A DNA stretch of 64,000 bases, from positions 13,082,001 through 13,146,000 of the forward strand of contig AP026539.1 in the NCBI GenBank assembly GCA_026075535.2, in the 5' to 3' direction. The translations under genes and the position numbers were made by a program. The stretch comes from Tricholoma matsutake (Eukaryota; Basidiomycota; Agaricomycetes; Agaricales; Tricholomataceae). The notes beneath the pieces are model-generated. The model was given only the letters and a program-made list of their open reading frames with translations. It was not told the origin of the DNA and did not search any database. The stretch's first letter is position 1, and each line of letters opens with the position of its first letter. This document shows, in pieces, positions 53,740 to 64,000 of the stretch.

Positions 53740-54600
53740 CTGTCTGGCTAGCTCGTGAGTTGCCTTCGCTTCGTCTCAAGCCCATTGCAGTGCAACTATT
53801 CGTTTTTCTATGGCCGGTATGTTCGTCTTCAGGTAGGGGAGTGGGATCGCCTTGGGCTCATAGCCCATCATGAGGTAGAACGAGGAGTTCTTCTGTATGG
53901 AGTGCATTCTCTGGTTGTGCGTGAACTCTGCAGTCGGGAGGAGTGCTTCCAATTCTCCTGATTGTTCGAGCAGAAGATCTGTAAGTATACTTCCACTTCT
54001 TGGTTCACCCGTTCTGTCTCCCTGTTGGTCTGGGGGTGGTATGCTGTGCTCATTGCCAGCTTGATTCCGAGCAGTCTTCCTAGCTGCTGGAACAGCTGCG
54101 AGGCAAATCTGGGATCTCTGTCGGAGATGATCTTGTCTGGGAGGCCAAATCATTTGTAGACATAGTCTAGATAGAGGGTGGCCGCTCCCAATGCATCCAC
54201 AGTTTTCCTGCAAGGGATAAAAATTACCCCCTTTGTAAGCCCATGGTCTACCACGACCATGAGTGCATCATAACCATCGGACTCTGGTAAGTCAGTTATG
54301 AAATCGGTGTCACCATCGCAAATGGTCTTGTTGCTTCAGATTTAATCGGTTGTAGAGGCGGTGTCATCGGGTGGGTGTTGACCTTCATTTGCTGGCATGT
54401 TTTGCATCCAGCGACATAGTTTTTGATGTATGTCATCATTTCTGGCCACCAGTAGTCTCTCCTAACCATTTCAGTTGTCTGCCATTGTCCCAGGTGTCCG
54501 CTGGTTACTCCTTCATGGTATTTTTGCACCAGCTTCTTCCATAGATCTCCATTGTCCGGGACATAGCACCTCTCTCGGAAAAATAGAAGGCCATCCTCTA
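53740..54600 (-). pseudogene. Integrase zinc domain and core, gypsy C
   Basis: YHEGVTSGHLGQW..CKTCQQMK gives the HHCC domain. [16 protein letters not shown] is the second Asp region, and [15 protein letters not shown] supplies the Glu. Frame changes near 54300, 54150 and 53960, and a stop near 53783, break it. Confidence 0.8.
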
Positions 54601-54604
54601 TTTT

Positions 54605-56683
54605 CTAATCTTCCAATGCCGACTTTATTGGTGGGGTTCCTTTTGTCTTTAGCGCTTCAATTGCGCTTTTTACCAGATCGTCTTTCATGATACTACTCGC
54701 AAGTAGATCATGAACTTCTGTATCAATGAACTTCACAAATACCATTTCAGGTAACATCGTGACATCTTCATTGTCATTGTCTTCTTTGGGTACGTGATCC
54801 ACTCTCTGTGATAACGCATCACTCTGCACCATCTGCAATCCAGGCACATGGATGATTTGCAAGTCGAATTCCAATAGGAATAGGCTCCATCTTGCCTGTT
54901 GTCTGTTCAGTTTCTGCGCTGTTCAGAAGTACGTCAAGTTTTTGTGGTCCGACAGGATTACCACTGGGTGTCCTGAACCCACTAGGTAGTGTCTCCAGGT
55001 CTCTAGTGATCGTATTATCGCTAGTAGCTCCCTGTTGTAAATCTCGTAGTTCTGTTCCGTTGGTGTTAGCGCATGCAATATGTATCTGCACGGGTGCCAG
55101 TCCCCATTCGTGTCCCTTTGTCTCAGCACTCCTCCTGTAGCATGTTTTGAGGCGTCTGATTCGATTGTGAATGGCTTTGTTGGGTCTGGCATCAGCAGTA
55201 CCGGTGGTTCTGCGAATTTCTTTTTCAGCATTTGAAAGGGTTGTTCACATTCCGTTGTCCAGTTGAATGTCTTGTCCTTCTTTGTCAGTTCATTAAGTGG
55301 TCTGCTTGTCTCCATGAAATGTCCAATGAATTTCCTGTAGAAATTCCCAAATCCCAGGAAGGATCTGACTGCTTTTACGTTAGTCGGGGTAGGCCAATCC
55401 TGTATACCTGCCAGTTTTGTGTTGTCCATGGCAATTTCATTGGGTCGGATGATTAGACCCAAGAATTCCACTTCGTGGACGTTGAACTTGCATTTCTCCA
55501 GTTTCAGGTATAGGTCATTCTCTGCCAGTCTTTGCAGTACCCTCTTCATCCTTTCCTGGTGTTCGTTCTTATCCTTGGAGAATATCAGGATGTCATCCAT
55601 GTAAATCACTAGCCATCCTTCTCCAATCATGTCACGGAATAACTCATTCATCATCGCCTGGAAGGTCGCTGGTGAGTTGCATAATCCAAAGAACATCACC
55701 GTTGGTTCGAACAGCCCTCGATTTGTCTTGAAGGCTGCCTTCCATTGGTCTCCGTCCTTGATTCTGATGTTGTGATATCCCCACTGGATGTCCAGTTTCA
55801 TAAACCACCTCACCCCTTTTAGTTTGTCCAACAGGTCTCCTACCAGCGGCAGCGGGTAGGTGTTCTTGATCGTTCTGTTATTCAAGTACCTGTAATCTTG
55901 ACAGGGCCATAGCACATCCGAATCCTTCTTTGCAACAAAGAAGAATGGCGATGCCATGGGTGATTTCGATGGTCGAATGTATCCTTTCTTCAGGCTCTCA
56001 TCGAGAAACTCGTCGAGTTTCTTTTGTTCTGCCGGTGACAATGGGTAAACCCTGCAATCTTTTGCCATAAAGTCCGTTTTCAGTTTGATCATGTGATCCC
56101 AGGGTCTTGATTCTGGGAATCTCTCCGATGCTTCTTTTTCGAATATCCGCCGGTACTCCCTGTACTGTTCGGGGAGTAGTTCATCCAGGGTCCTTTGTTC
56201 GGGTTCTCCTTCCTTCTTGTGTGTTAGGTGTTGTGAGACCGATGTCTTTGCCCTGATCCAGATATTTTGTCTGTAAGCATATCGCGGTGACCCTTTTGCC
56301 TTTATGATCCGAGAGATTGTCTTCATCATCTGAGAATATCCGTATCTTGGTTTGTCATATTCCCCTGTCAGCAGTGTCTTAGCTGGTTCGAATATTCTGA
56401 TGACGGGTTCTCCTCGGATGTAGATGACCAGTAGCTCGTCGTCCTCGATCCTCAGTTCGGGTGTCTCTTTCGGTTGTTCCGTTGCCTGTTCCGTTGCCTG
56501 TTCATGGTTTGCCTGTGCTGGGTTTTCCTTCCCAGTGTCTTCTTTATCTTGTGGCTCAATGGGCTCCGCATCTTGAAGAGTCGTGATTGCGATCTCTTTG
56601 TCGTTGATTTCTTCAATCGTCACTTTTCTTGTCTTGACAGGCATCTTGCTTTTCTTTTGTTCTTTGTGGAGGACTCCTCCCAT
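54605..56683 (-). pseudogene. Reverse transcriptase and RNase H, gypsy C
   Basis: The 56683-54923 frame (586 codons) holds an acidic N-terminal linker, then [46 protein letters not shown] (first Asp), GWLVIYMDDILIFSKDK (YMDD), then RNase H IESDASKHATGGVLRQ, YEIYNRELLAIIRSLETWR and [14 protein letters not shown] frame break near 54920 leads to 54874-54605. All catalytic residues are present. Confidence 0.9.
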
Positions 56684-56945
56684 CAGTTTCGCCTTGGTGA
56701 CAACTCTTTGGCATAGCTCTCAGTGTTCTTCTTTTGCCAGCTCTGCTTTCTTGTCTTTCAGGGCTATCTTTTCCCTTTCTTTCGCGACTATTCGGGCTAC
56801 TGCCAGTTGTCCTTCTTCTTTCTTGGTGGCCAGTTTCTCTAGCTCTCTGGTGGCTACCTTTTTCCATTGTGCTCGTTCTTCCTCGGCAGTCTTCTTCTTG
56901 AGGGCAAGCCTTTCTTGATCTCTAGCGATGATGCCTCGGCACCAT
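56684..56945 (-). pseudogene. Basic coiled-coil linker of gypsy C Pol
   Basis: The minus strand reads RDQERLALKKKTAEEERAQW, TRELEKLATKKEEGQLAVAR, KDKKAELAKEEH, a charged helical stretch between protease and RT that parallels 32899-33363 of gypsy D. Stops near 56720 and 56950 separate it from its neighbours. Confidence 0.6.
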
Positions 56946-56950
56946 GCCTG

Positions 56951-57523
56951 TCATTCTTCTTTTGTCATGTCAAGGGGGTTCTTCTTATTTTCGGTTCCCC
57001 TTCGGCGCCATGACATGTGTTCATCGTTGGTTTTCTTGGTCAGTACCCTACCAATAAGGGTTCTTCCTCTTCCATATGAGAATTCAGGATGGGTCTTGTC
57101 GTTTGTCCTGAATTGGAAGGTTCCAATTTTCCAGTCAATTACTAGATTGATTCTTCTGAGCCATGGCAAGCCCAAGATGACCAATTCCTTTCCCAGTCCT
57201 GCAATGAGGAAGGTCGTTGGGAAGGTTCTTCCATTGATTGTCAGGAGTTCCCTGGCGTAGTGGGAAATCTCCCCTTTCTTGTTTGGGGTTCCATCCACAT
57301 TCCTGACCTTGATCACCTTCTCCAGGGGGTGCAGCTTAAATCCACTGCTCTCCGCGAATTCATGACTCATGAATATCCCTCCTGCTCCAGAGTCGAGTAG
57401 GGCTTCGGTTTCAATGGCTTTCCCTCTGCCTGCTCCTAGCACTTTGATATCTAAATGCATAGATTGATTCTTCAAAGTGGCTAGTAGTACAGAGCAGACA
57501 GAGAGTTCGGTGGTACCTGGCAT
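56951..57523 (-). CDS. Aspartic protease, gypsy C
   Basis: This is a 190-codon open frame. ETEALLDSGAGGIFMSHEF has the DSG active site; NVDGTPNKKGEI, LVILGLPWLRRINLVIDW and the ILG-like second motif are intact. It likely processes Gag-Pol as a dimer. Frame breaks lie on both sides. Confidence 0.85.
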   Translation of the reverse strand: MPGTTELSVCSVLLATLKNQSMHLDIKVLGAGRGKAIETEALLDSGAGGIFMSHEFAESSGFKLHPLEKVIKVRNVDGTPNKKGEISHYARELLTINGRTFPTTFLIAGLGKELVILGLPWLRRINLVIDWKIGTFQFRTNDKTHPEFSYGRGRTLIGRVLTKKTNDEHMSWRRRGTENKKNPLDMTKEE

Positions 57524-57529
57524 TGAGGC

Positions 57530-58496
57530 AGGCCACCTCTTTAAAAACCCTCGTCCTCAATAGCGGCAAGAGCTCCCTTCTTTTCTTCTTCATCGAGTTC
57601 TCCTATGATTGCTCAGATCTTTGAGTAGGCTTCCCTGCCTTTATTCTTTGGGGGTGGCTGGTCCTCGGTCCTCTTTTCCCCTTTCTTGTGTTCAGTTGCT
57701 CTGTGTCCAGGCTGGTGGCACACAAAGCACAATCCTTTCTTCATGTGTTCAATCCTCTCCTGATAGGAGAGTCAGTTGATCTCGAGTGGGGTCTCCTTTG
57801 CTTTAGAGCTTGGTAGCTTCTTTGTCAAAGCCTCCTGCAGCCCTCCTGTTATGGCTTTTGCTCTCCTCCACTGTACATCGTACTTGGAGGCGGCATTGAT
57901 CATTCCTTCCAAGGTTGTCAGGATCATTTCCATATTGAAAACTCTTTCAAGGAGCTTGGGGTTCAGCCCATCCATGAAGAGTTTGATGAGGGTGGTGTCG
58001 TCGTTGATTCCTGCCTTCTCTCGCAGGATTTGGAACTGTGCAATGTAGTCCTCCAGGTCTTGTCCCTGCTTCAGTGTCTTCATCTCGGTTCTGGCTCTGC
58101 CAGCTTCGTCGATTGGTGTGAACGCTACTTTCAGCGCCGTCTCAAAGGCTGACCATGTTCTCATGTCTTCCTTCTCTGCCCATGTCTGTGCCCAGGGTGT
58201 GGCGGTTCCTCCATTCATGAAGGACAACGTGAAGATGATCTTCTTCTTGTCAGTGTTGTAGATTCCATGGTTCACTCTCAAATAGAGTTTTACTTCTTGT
58301 AAGAACTTTGCAGTTCTCGTTTGGTCCCCTGTGAAGTCAGAGGAGGTTCATATTCTAATCTCCTTGGTGGATGCGGTGGGTTTGGTAGACATGTTGGCAT
58401 TGTCGTTGGAAAAGGAGAATGAGTCTCATTCTGGGGTTTCTTCCCTGTCGAAGGATCTAAAATCCTCCTTGTCGAGGTATCGGGGTTCTTCGTCAC
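57530..58496 (-). pseudogene. Gag of gypsy C with CX2CX4HX4H knuckle
   Basis: It starts near 58496 (MTKNPDTSTRRILDPST..). A frame break at about 58285 leads into KKIIFTLSFMNGGTATPWAQ, SAFETALKVAFTPIDEAGRA and FMDGLNPKLLERVFNME, the Ty3-type capsid. After a stop at 57772 comes GLCFVCHQPGHRATEHKKG, where the last knuckle residue is His, as in D. It ends about 57540. Confidence 0.8.
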
Positions 58497-58676
58497 TGGT
58501 TCTTCTTGAGAACTACTTCTGTGCTGGTTCCAAGTATCGTACTAGTCAACCCTGGTATCTATACCACAGGGTTCTTCCTGATGATGATGCTCCTGTTGGA
58601 GGTCTGTCTGGGCTTTGTCTGAAAGATGTTGTGTCTGCACCTAGGTAGGTGGACTTTGTAGATCAGCTTGACCTTT

Positions 58677-59529
58677 TGTTAAGACTATAGGTCTCAACTC
58701 AGCCTAGTCTTCGTATGTTGCAGTTGGAGGCTTTCCAACTGTATCAGTTCTTGCAGTAAGAGGCTTTCTTACTGTATCGGGTTCTGTTTGGGACTTGGTG
58801 CTTCCTAAGTCGATATGGCTATCCATACTCAGAGGCTTTCTGAGTAGACCGTCAGTTTGTGTATCACAGTTGGAGGCTTTCCAACTGTCGAGTTTGAGTT
58901 ATCACAGCTAGGGGCTTCCTAAGCTGTCAAGTGTTCTGGTTGAGTCTAAGACTGTTATTTGAATTAGGTCAAGCTAAGGAATACAGGCAGTATTACTGTA
59001 GCTTATATATGGTTCAGAGAATGTCTATTGTCCAATCGGAGTAGGAGATCCTTGTCAAGTAAATATAGAAGGGACAATAGAACAGTAAGCCTCATGCCTA
59101 GCATAAGGAGTCCGATGTCATGGAGTGCTGTGGTGCGGCATGTTGAAGAACAATAGCAAATAACCCTCATGCCAGGCATGAGGCGTCCGATGTTACAGAG
59201 TGCTGTGGCGCAGCATGTCAGGAAACAATAACAGATAAGCCTCATGCCTAGCATGAGGCGTCCAATGTCATGGATCCGATGTCAAGGATCCGATGTCAAG
59301 GACATGCTGCGGCGCAGCATGTCGATTGTGAGAGTCCGACGTCACGGACCTCATGTTAGGAGGCTGTCATATCACAGCATGTATGGGAGTGGGTTCAGGT
59401 GCATGGAGTCACCATGCATCAAAGCATCTCCCATCGGAAGTGAGTCGAGTCGAATGAGAAAATTAAAGTACCCGGTCTTGCCGGCATACGTCTGGTCATC
59501 GTGGGTTATGATAACAGAAAATCATAACA
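58677..59529 (-). repeat. 5' LTR of gypsy C
   Basis: 853 bp, otherwise like 52049-52887 with the same hairpin series at about 58720-58930. The length difference comes mainly from an extra GGATCCGATGTCAAGGATCC copy near 59273. Confidence 0.9.
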
Positions 59530-59534
59530 ATATG

Positions 59535-60152
59535 AGTCTTTAGAGTTGGCTTTGTGATGTAGTTGGAGATGTACAACAACACAGCTTTGATAGTAGTTCC
59601 AGAGTGCAAACTAGTGACATCAGTATTGCATCTAAAGAGATATGTAATAGGATATATAAATGTGCTTAACATTGACTCTCTTTTTTTGCAGTTCAGACTG
59701 CCAGTCTCTTTATCAACTTTTGTATATTCAAATAGAGGCCTTGGAAACTGTGCCTTACATTTGTGCCAAATTTTATCCAAACAGCCTGTAAATGAATGCA
59801 GTTTGTGTTGTGAACCATTTTTACTTCTATTAGTTGTGCAAGTATGAACATTTGATTTTAGCAATAAATCATCAACTGTCTCCTGATATTTTTGGGTCCA
59901 TAAAGCCATCACAGGGCATTTGTCACAATCTTGACAATTTGTTACAGTGCATGCAGGTAGTGATGGAACAGGTAATGTTTCAGTAGGATCCTCATATTTT
60001 TCTGAAGCCATTTCCAATTCCATTTTTTTTTCTACTGTTTCTTTTGACCCTGTAATAAACCTCTCAGAAAAAATGGAATTAGGATCTTTAATGCAACACC
60101 AAATTTTCTCTGGAGCAATGGCACCTTTTATCCACAGCAGCATATGTAAATG
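59535..60152 (-). pseudogene. Helitron H2 Rep nuclease: HUH and Y2 motifs
   Basis: The minus strand reads HLHMLLWIKGAIAPEKI (HUH-type His-x-His, codons 60144-60152), YQETVDDLLLKSNVHTC, WHKCKAQFPRPLFEYTKV, LFRCNTDVTSLHSGTTIKAV and LYISNYITKPTLKTH. The two tyrosines of LYISNY (59554-59576) are the Y2 catalytic pair that nicks DNA in rolling-circle transposition. Gypsy C is inserted about 25 bp after the second tyrosine. Confidence 0.85.
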
Positions 60153-61450
60153 TTCCTTGCTGTTCTACTGTACCATAATATGCAGATGTGTCACCAAACA
60201 AGCCTTTTTTTGTTGAACCAACTCCTAAAACATGTTTAATAAACATTTGTATAATAAAGTGAAAGAAACGGGCTCCTGCAACAGGACTGTTAGCAATCAG
60301 CCTAAATCTATCATCTGACACATGAATAAATGGATTAAAGGTCTCTTTGGTGTCAGCAAAGTACAAGGAAATAGGATGTTTGGTATCAACTGGAGAAATT
60401 GTAAAATACCAAAGTGGAGCACTCATGTATGCCATTAGAGACCACAGCTCATTTCTCATGTACTTTTTACTTGTTATTGAACCTTTTACTTTTCCACTAA
60501 CATAGTCTAAGTCTTTTATTACTTGAAAGCAAAGTTTCTCCTCTTCATTTGCAGGATGTACTACTTCTCCTTCTGACATTCTTTTGGCAATGTGCTGCAA
60601 GGTGTCTTGATCAAAATTCAACAATTGTCCAGAAATGTCATTGAATTTTGTTGACTCTGCAAGTAGAAAACCTCCAGTGGTAGCAGCCTTTATTTGCTCA
60701 TGGCTAAAGGCAACAAAAGGAAAGCTGACATCTAGTTGAAATCTCTTGTCATGATACATCAAAAGTTAGTGTTTATGTGACTTATGAGACAATGGTGTGG
60801 TGCCAATACCTCCAAGGCCATATAGAAATAGCCATGGAAAAGTTTGAGGATATAAGTTGGATTATTGTAAATTGATTGAGTTCCTGAAGCATGGCTTACT
60901 GATAGAGCTGCTCCTTTGTCGTTCCAATGCTGCAATGCAATACCTTTGTGAGCAGCAACAGTTTTGGTCATGAGTTGTTCCATGAACCACAAATGGACAG
61001 TCTCCATCTTGTACTCCATCATCTATGGCTGAGTCAAAGGTACTTGTAGCCTCTGGAATCTTATTTGACAAAGCATGTCTGTATTCAATGGACACTGGTG
61101 GCATATCCTCAGGATATTTGTTTAGCTCATCATATGATATTGTCAAATCAGCATAATCCCTGTGATTGAGTTTTAGACATTCCAGAGCTTCTGCCACCTT
61201 TTGTCTTCGTACTAGCAAAGGAGTCTGCCTAATGTCTTCTTCTGCAGGTTTACATGGCCCAGTAAACAAAATTGCTAGTACATTATCTAAATCCTTTATT
61301 GGAGGAGGCAGCATGTTGTAGACCTTTGGTGTTGGAGTTTCAAATGCAATTACATAGAAATCATTTTCCTGAGACCTGAAGAAGCAACTCAAATGAAACA
61401 GCCATTAACTTGTACTAGTTGAATTAACAATTTCTCTACAAATCTTAAGC
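60088..61450 (-). pseudogene. Helitron H2, Helitron-like N-terminal domain
   Basis: The 60762-60088 frame reads MMYHDKRFQLDVSFPFVAFS, DLDYVSGKVKGSITSKKYMR, SLMAYMSAPLWYFTISPVDT and YYGTVEQQG before a frameshift at the HUH motif. Upstream frames hold FVVHGTTHDQN, AVLEALECLKLNHRDYADLT-like sequence and EYRHALSNKIPEATSTFDS. All correspond to H1. Several indels are present. Confidence 0.8.
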
Positions 61451-61542
61451 TTGACAATTGAGGTGGAGTCTCCCCTACCCATAAACCATTTGCTAGTGCA
61501 TGTGGTGGCATTTTATCAACTCGCAAGTAACGTCTACAGGTA

Positions 61543-61918
61543 TCACATATTCAGTCTGAATGTTTGAGGTCCACTTTCCTCTTCAATTTGATCTGTTGTT
61601 CTTTGACATTGTTTTCTGGTCACTCCTTTTACATTTAGAATGTGTAAATGGTTCTTGACTGCATTTAACCTTGACAGCCGAATAATGGGAATAAGTTTTC
61701 CACATACAGCACATCCAGCTTCTTGCAACATTTTGGGCTGTGAATCTTTGCAAAAATCATTAATCACTTGATGAATCACCTTCTCATTAAGTGGCTCAGG
61801 AGGGAACATTGTCTCTTGCTGTGAAACTTCTCCTTTATAGTACAAGGTTTCAGGTGTTATCTCTGCCTCAGGTTTCTGGGTATGTGTCTTGGTCTTTCGA
61901 AAGACAGAAACAAATTGG
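61543..61918 (-). pseudogene. Helitron H2, N-terminal zinc-binding part
   Basis: PQFVSVFRKTKTHTQKPEAE, VIHQVINDFCKDSQPKMLQE and AGCAVCGKLIPIIRLSRLNA are readable; the CAVCG pair with a later C..C suggests a zinc site. The 61919-62704 insertion interrupts it: IKx on the left arm joins PQFVSV on this side. Confidence 0.7.
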
Positions 61919-62704
61919 GGCATGACTCGGGTAACCCCTGGGTATAATTTCATGTACCCATACCTGTTACAGTTACGGGTGCAGTTTTACCATGGGTATG
62001 GAGGGGTTTTGGTCGAGTATGACATTAATAATTTATTATAATTCTAAATATATCTAAATACAATGAGGAACCACCCCCAACTCGCAGGGGGGGTGGTGGA
62101 GGTGATGTGGCAGCTGTTGTGAGAGAAACAGACCAAGAACCACCCTTGCCTCATGTTTGCAAGCAAGATGGGGTGGTAGTCATGACATGGCAGCTATTGC
62201 AAGAGAAACAGACCAAGAACCACCCCCACCTTGCATTTGTGAGCGAGAGGTGGTGGTAGTTGTGATGTGGCGGCGCTCCCAAGTGAAATGAACCCAGAAA
62301 CACCCCCAACTCACATTTGCGAGTGAGAGGGGGTGGTGGCAGTGATGCCGCAGCCATTGTCAACTAGAGGGGGCCATTGTTGATGAGAGGGGGCCATTGT
62401 TGATGAGAGGGGGCCATTGTTGTCATTGTTGCCTAGTAGAAAAAACACCCCCCACTCGCATTTAGAATGAGGGGGGCATGTTGGTAGCAGTTGTCATCGT
62501 TGTTGAGCCATTGTTGTTGTTGTTGATGTTGATCAACAAAGTCATTTGATAAAACATGTGATGGTTGGACTGGTACCATGATACCCATAACACCGTGGGT
62601 ATGGGTACAGTTTTGCCTCAGGTACAGAAATCCAAACCCGTACCTGTACCCGAGCATACCCATAAGCAGAAACACACAGTGTTACCTGTACCCCAAGTCA
62701 TGCC
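61919..62704. mobile_element. Small TIR element carrying hairpin repeats
   Basis: The ends GGCATGACTCGGG and, inverted, GGCATGACTTGGG delimit 786 bp inside Helitron H2. I see no target duplication. The subterminal regions are rich in GGGTATGGGTAC / GTACCCATACCC words on both sides. The middle has three 80-bp direct repeats (about 62109-62350), each with an ACCACCC...GGGTGGT hairpin, then a triplicated GAGAGGGGGCCATTGTTGAT. Confidence 0.5.
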
Positions 62705-63736
62705 TTAATGAAATGGAAGTTAGCATTCCAGTCAGTTTCATATTCTGATGTATTATATTCCTGTAGCATTTGTCCAGAAAAAACAGCTTGTCCTCCTCCT
62801 CCAGTCATGTAGGTGCTGTTTTTAAAACCTGGGTGGACAAAATGAAATTGGATAGCTGTGAGTATTGGTAAGTAATGAATTATTGAGTTTATAGGAAAGT
62901 ATCTCAACATTGTGGAATTTAAATATCATTATAGCACATCCATAGGCTGTGGCAACTTTCTTCACAGGAAAAATCCAGCAAAACAGGTTAGAGTTATTTA
63001 ACACTATGATAGCATGCTGCATATGTAACAGTTGTACTTGTCTACCTTGTTGACTAACACAACGCAGATGTCTATATACATGTCTGATGCTGAGTTACAA
63101 AGATTCAAGAGTCATGCAACAATAGTCATGTCTTCTAGTTGTATTCTGCCTCATTTGTCTAGCTAACCAAAGCATTCTGAGCTGCATACTGTCATATGCA
63201 AAGTATTGTATAAATAAGAGCTACCTAGATGTAGTGGGAAAGTTTGTGTATAACTGTCTCCAGAATTCTTGATAAGTCATCAATTTCTGAATGGTGATTG
63301 ACATGTGAAGGTTTTGAAAAAATTGAATGGGTCCTGGAACAGGCACACTGTGATACCTAACCTGTAGTTGTAATGGACTAGAATACAGTAGCCATGTCTT
63401 GTGAAGGTTTGAAGTTTGTAATGAGTCTTCAATCATGGTCATTTTTATCTGCTGATTCATCATGAGAATAGTGTTCTTATGTAAATGATGCACAGCATGA
63501 ATTGTGCTCACCCTCTTTTGTTGTTTTGAAAGAGATTTGTACCCTGAAGTGACCTGTGTGGCAGTCACAGAAGTGTAGTTCGTGACTTGTAATTGTGATG
63601 GACTAGTATACAGGAGCCATGTTCTGTATGGGTCCAAAATTTGTAATGAGCTTTCAGTCAGGGTGGATTTTACTTGTTGATTTATCATGAGAATAGTGGT
63701 CTCATGTAAGTGATGTATAGTATGAACTGTGTTCAC
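62705..63736 (-). pseudogene. Helitron H2, extreme N-terminal region
   Basis: The minus strand reads QLLHMQHAIIVLNNSNLFCW and IFPVKKVATAYGCAIMIFKF, then FHFVHPGFKNSTYMTGGGGQ and ETDWNANFHFI, which I take for the Helitron N-terminal region. Upstream, 63736-63221 encodes two internal repeats of about 70 residues (IHHLHETTILMINQQVKSTL / VHHLHKNTILMMNQQIKMTM). The start codon and 5' end of the Helitron are not identified. Confidence 0.5.
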
Positions 63737-64000
63737 TCTTCCATATACTGGTAGTACCTGGCATGTCCTGTTAAGTAGAAGGTGCTCTTGCTCCCACTGA
63801 ATGCTAATTCTGAGGTAAGGTCTTAATCAATTCACTATAGGTATATGATAAAATGACTGTACCCTGACATATCAAACTTGCTATAATCTTGTTCTGACTT
63901 AATCCTAAACTCAACAACCTGAGTCTTAGTTGAACAGTCATCATTGTTTCTACAAAGGTGTCATAATGAAGTTTCATGTTTAAGCTTTGAGTAAAGGAAA
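63737..64000. other. No feature recognised
   Basis: AT-rich sequence without a supported ORF. It may be the upstream part of Helitron H2. Confidence 0.4.

Larger units (their letters stand above)
52049..59529 (-). mobile_element. Ty3/gypsy chromovirus C, near full length
   Basis: LTRs lie at 52049-52887 and 58677-59529 (TGTTAAGACT...TAACA on the plus strand), with the duplication ATATG at 52044-52048 and 59530-59534. Minus-strand order is gag, PR, coiled-coil, RT-RNase H, integrase, chromodomain, membrane ORF. RT-RNase H is open for 586 codons. A few frame breaks remain, but it is the best-preserved retroelement of the window. Confidence 0.92.

Overview
The window looks like transposon-packed, gene-poor chromatin of a filamentous basidiomycete, probably an agaricomycete. 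The evidence is KDZ-type DNA transposons with CxC2, CxC5 and CxC6 cysteine clusters, Ty3/gypsy chromoviruses, Helitrons with long Rep-helicase proteins, and spliceosomal introns of about 50-70 bp. I see no confident single-copy host gene, no rRNA, no functional tRNA gene and no CRISPR. Nearly every coding stretch is a decayed transposon gene. All identifications come from reading motifs by eye.

Layout. 1-1545 is the right part of a non-autonomous KDZ-like element (N1). 1681-2628 is minisatellite. 2690-6200 (-) is a broken Ty3/gypsy element (E). 7954-9183 (-) is an unrecognised decayed gene. A Helitron fragment (H1, -) lies at 9240-9792 and 15827-16573. It is split by a 6.0-kb KDZ element (9793-15826) with terminal inverted repeats and an 8-bp target duplication. 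A second, badly decayed KDZ element (CxC2 class) starts at 16574 and is itself split by a full-length gypsy copy (A, 18795-24867). 24873-27287 is hairpin- and intron-rich debris. 27288-29047 is a non-autonomous KDZ-like element (N2). Two small TIR elements follow (29274-29838, 30477-30738). Gypsy D (31251-38692) is inserted in Helitron H3 (+, to 41548). Helitron H2 runs on the minus strand from about 63.7 kb down to 41.6 kb. It is interrupted by N3 (43504-45743), gypsy B (47608-51748), gypsy C (52049-59529) and a small TIR insertion (61919-62704). For N3, B, C and the 6-kb KDZ element, removing the insertion and one target duplication restores the Helitron reading frame.

Most unusual content. 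The KDZ-type elements share outer ends with a CTTTACACT core and 8-bp duplications. Just inside, several ends carry tRNA-like A/B-box segments pointing outward, separated from the tip by a minisatellite whose unit differs in each copy. The non-autonomous copies also carry three families of hairpins whose stems change in a compensatory way, plus a repeated hairpin-plus-intron module. Gypsy C and D form a chromovirus family with a small membrane ORF after pol, a basic coiled-coil stretch between protease and RT, and a run of hairpins in the LTR that keep one loop while the stems vary. Many internal stops in gypsy A and D are TGA where a conserved Arg (CGA) is expected, as CpG methylation and deamination would produce.
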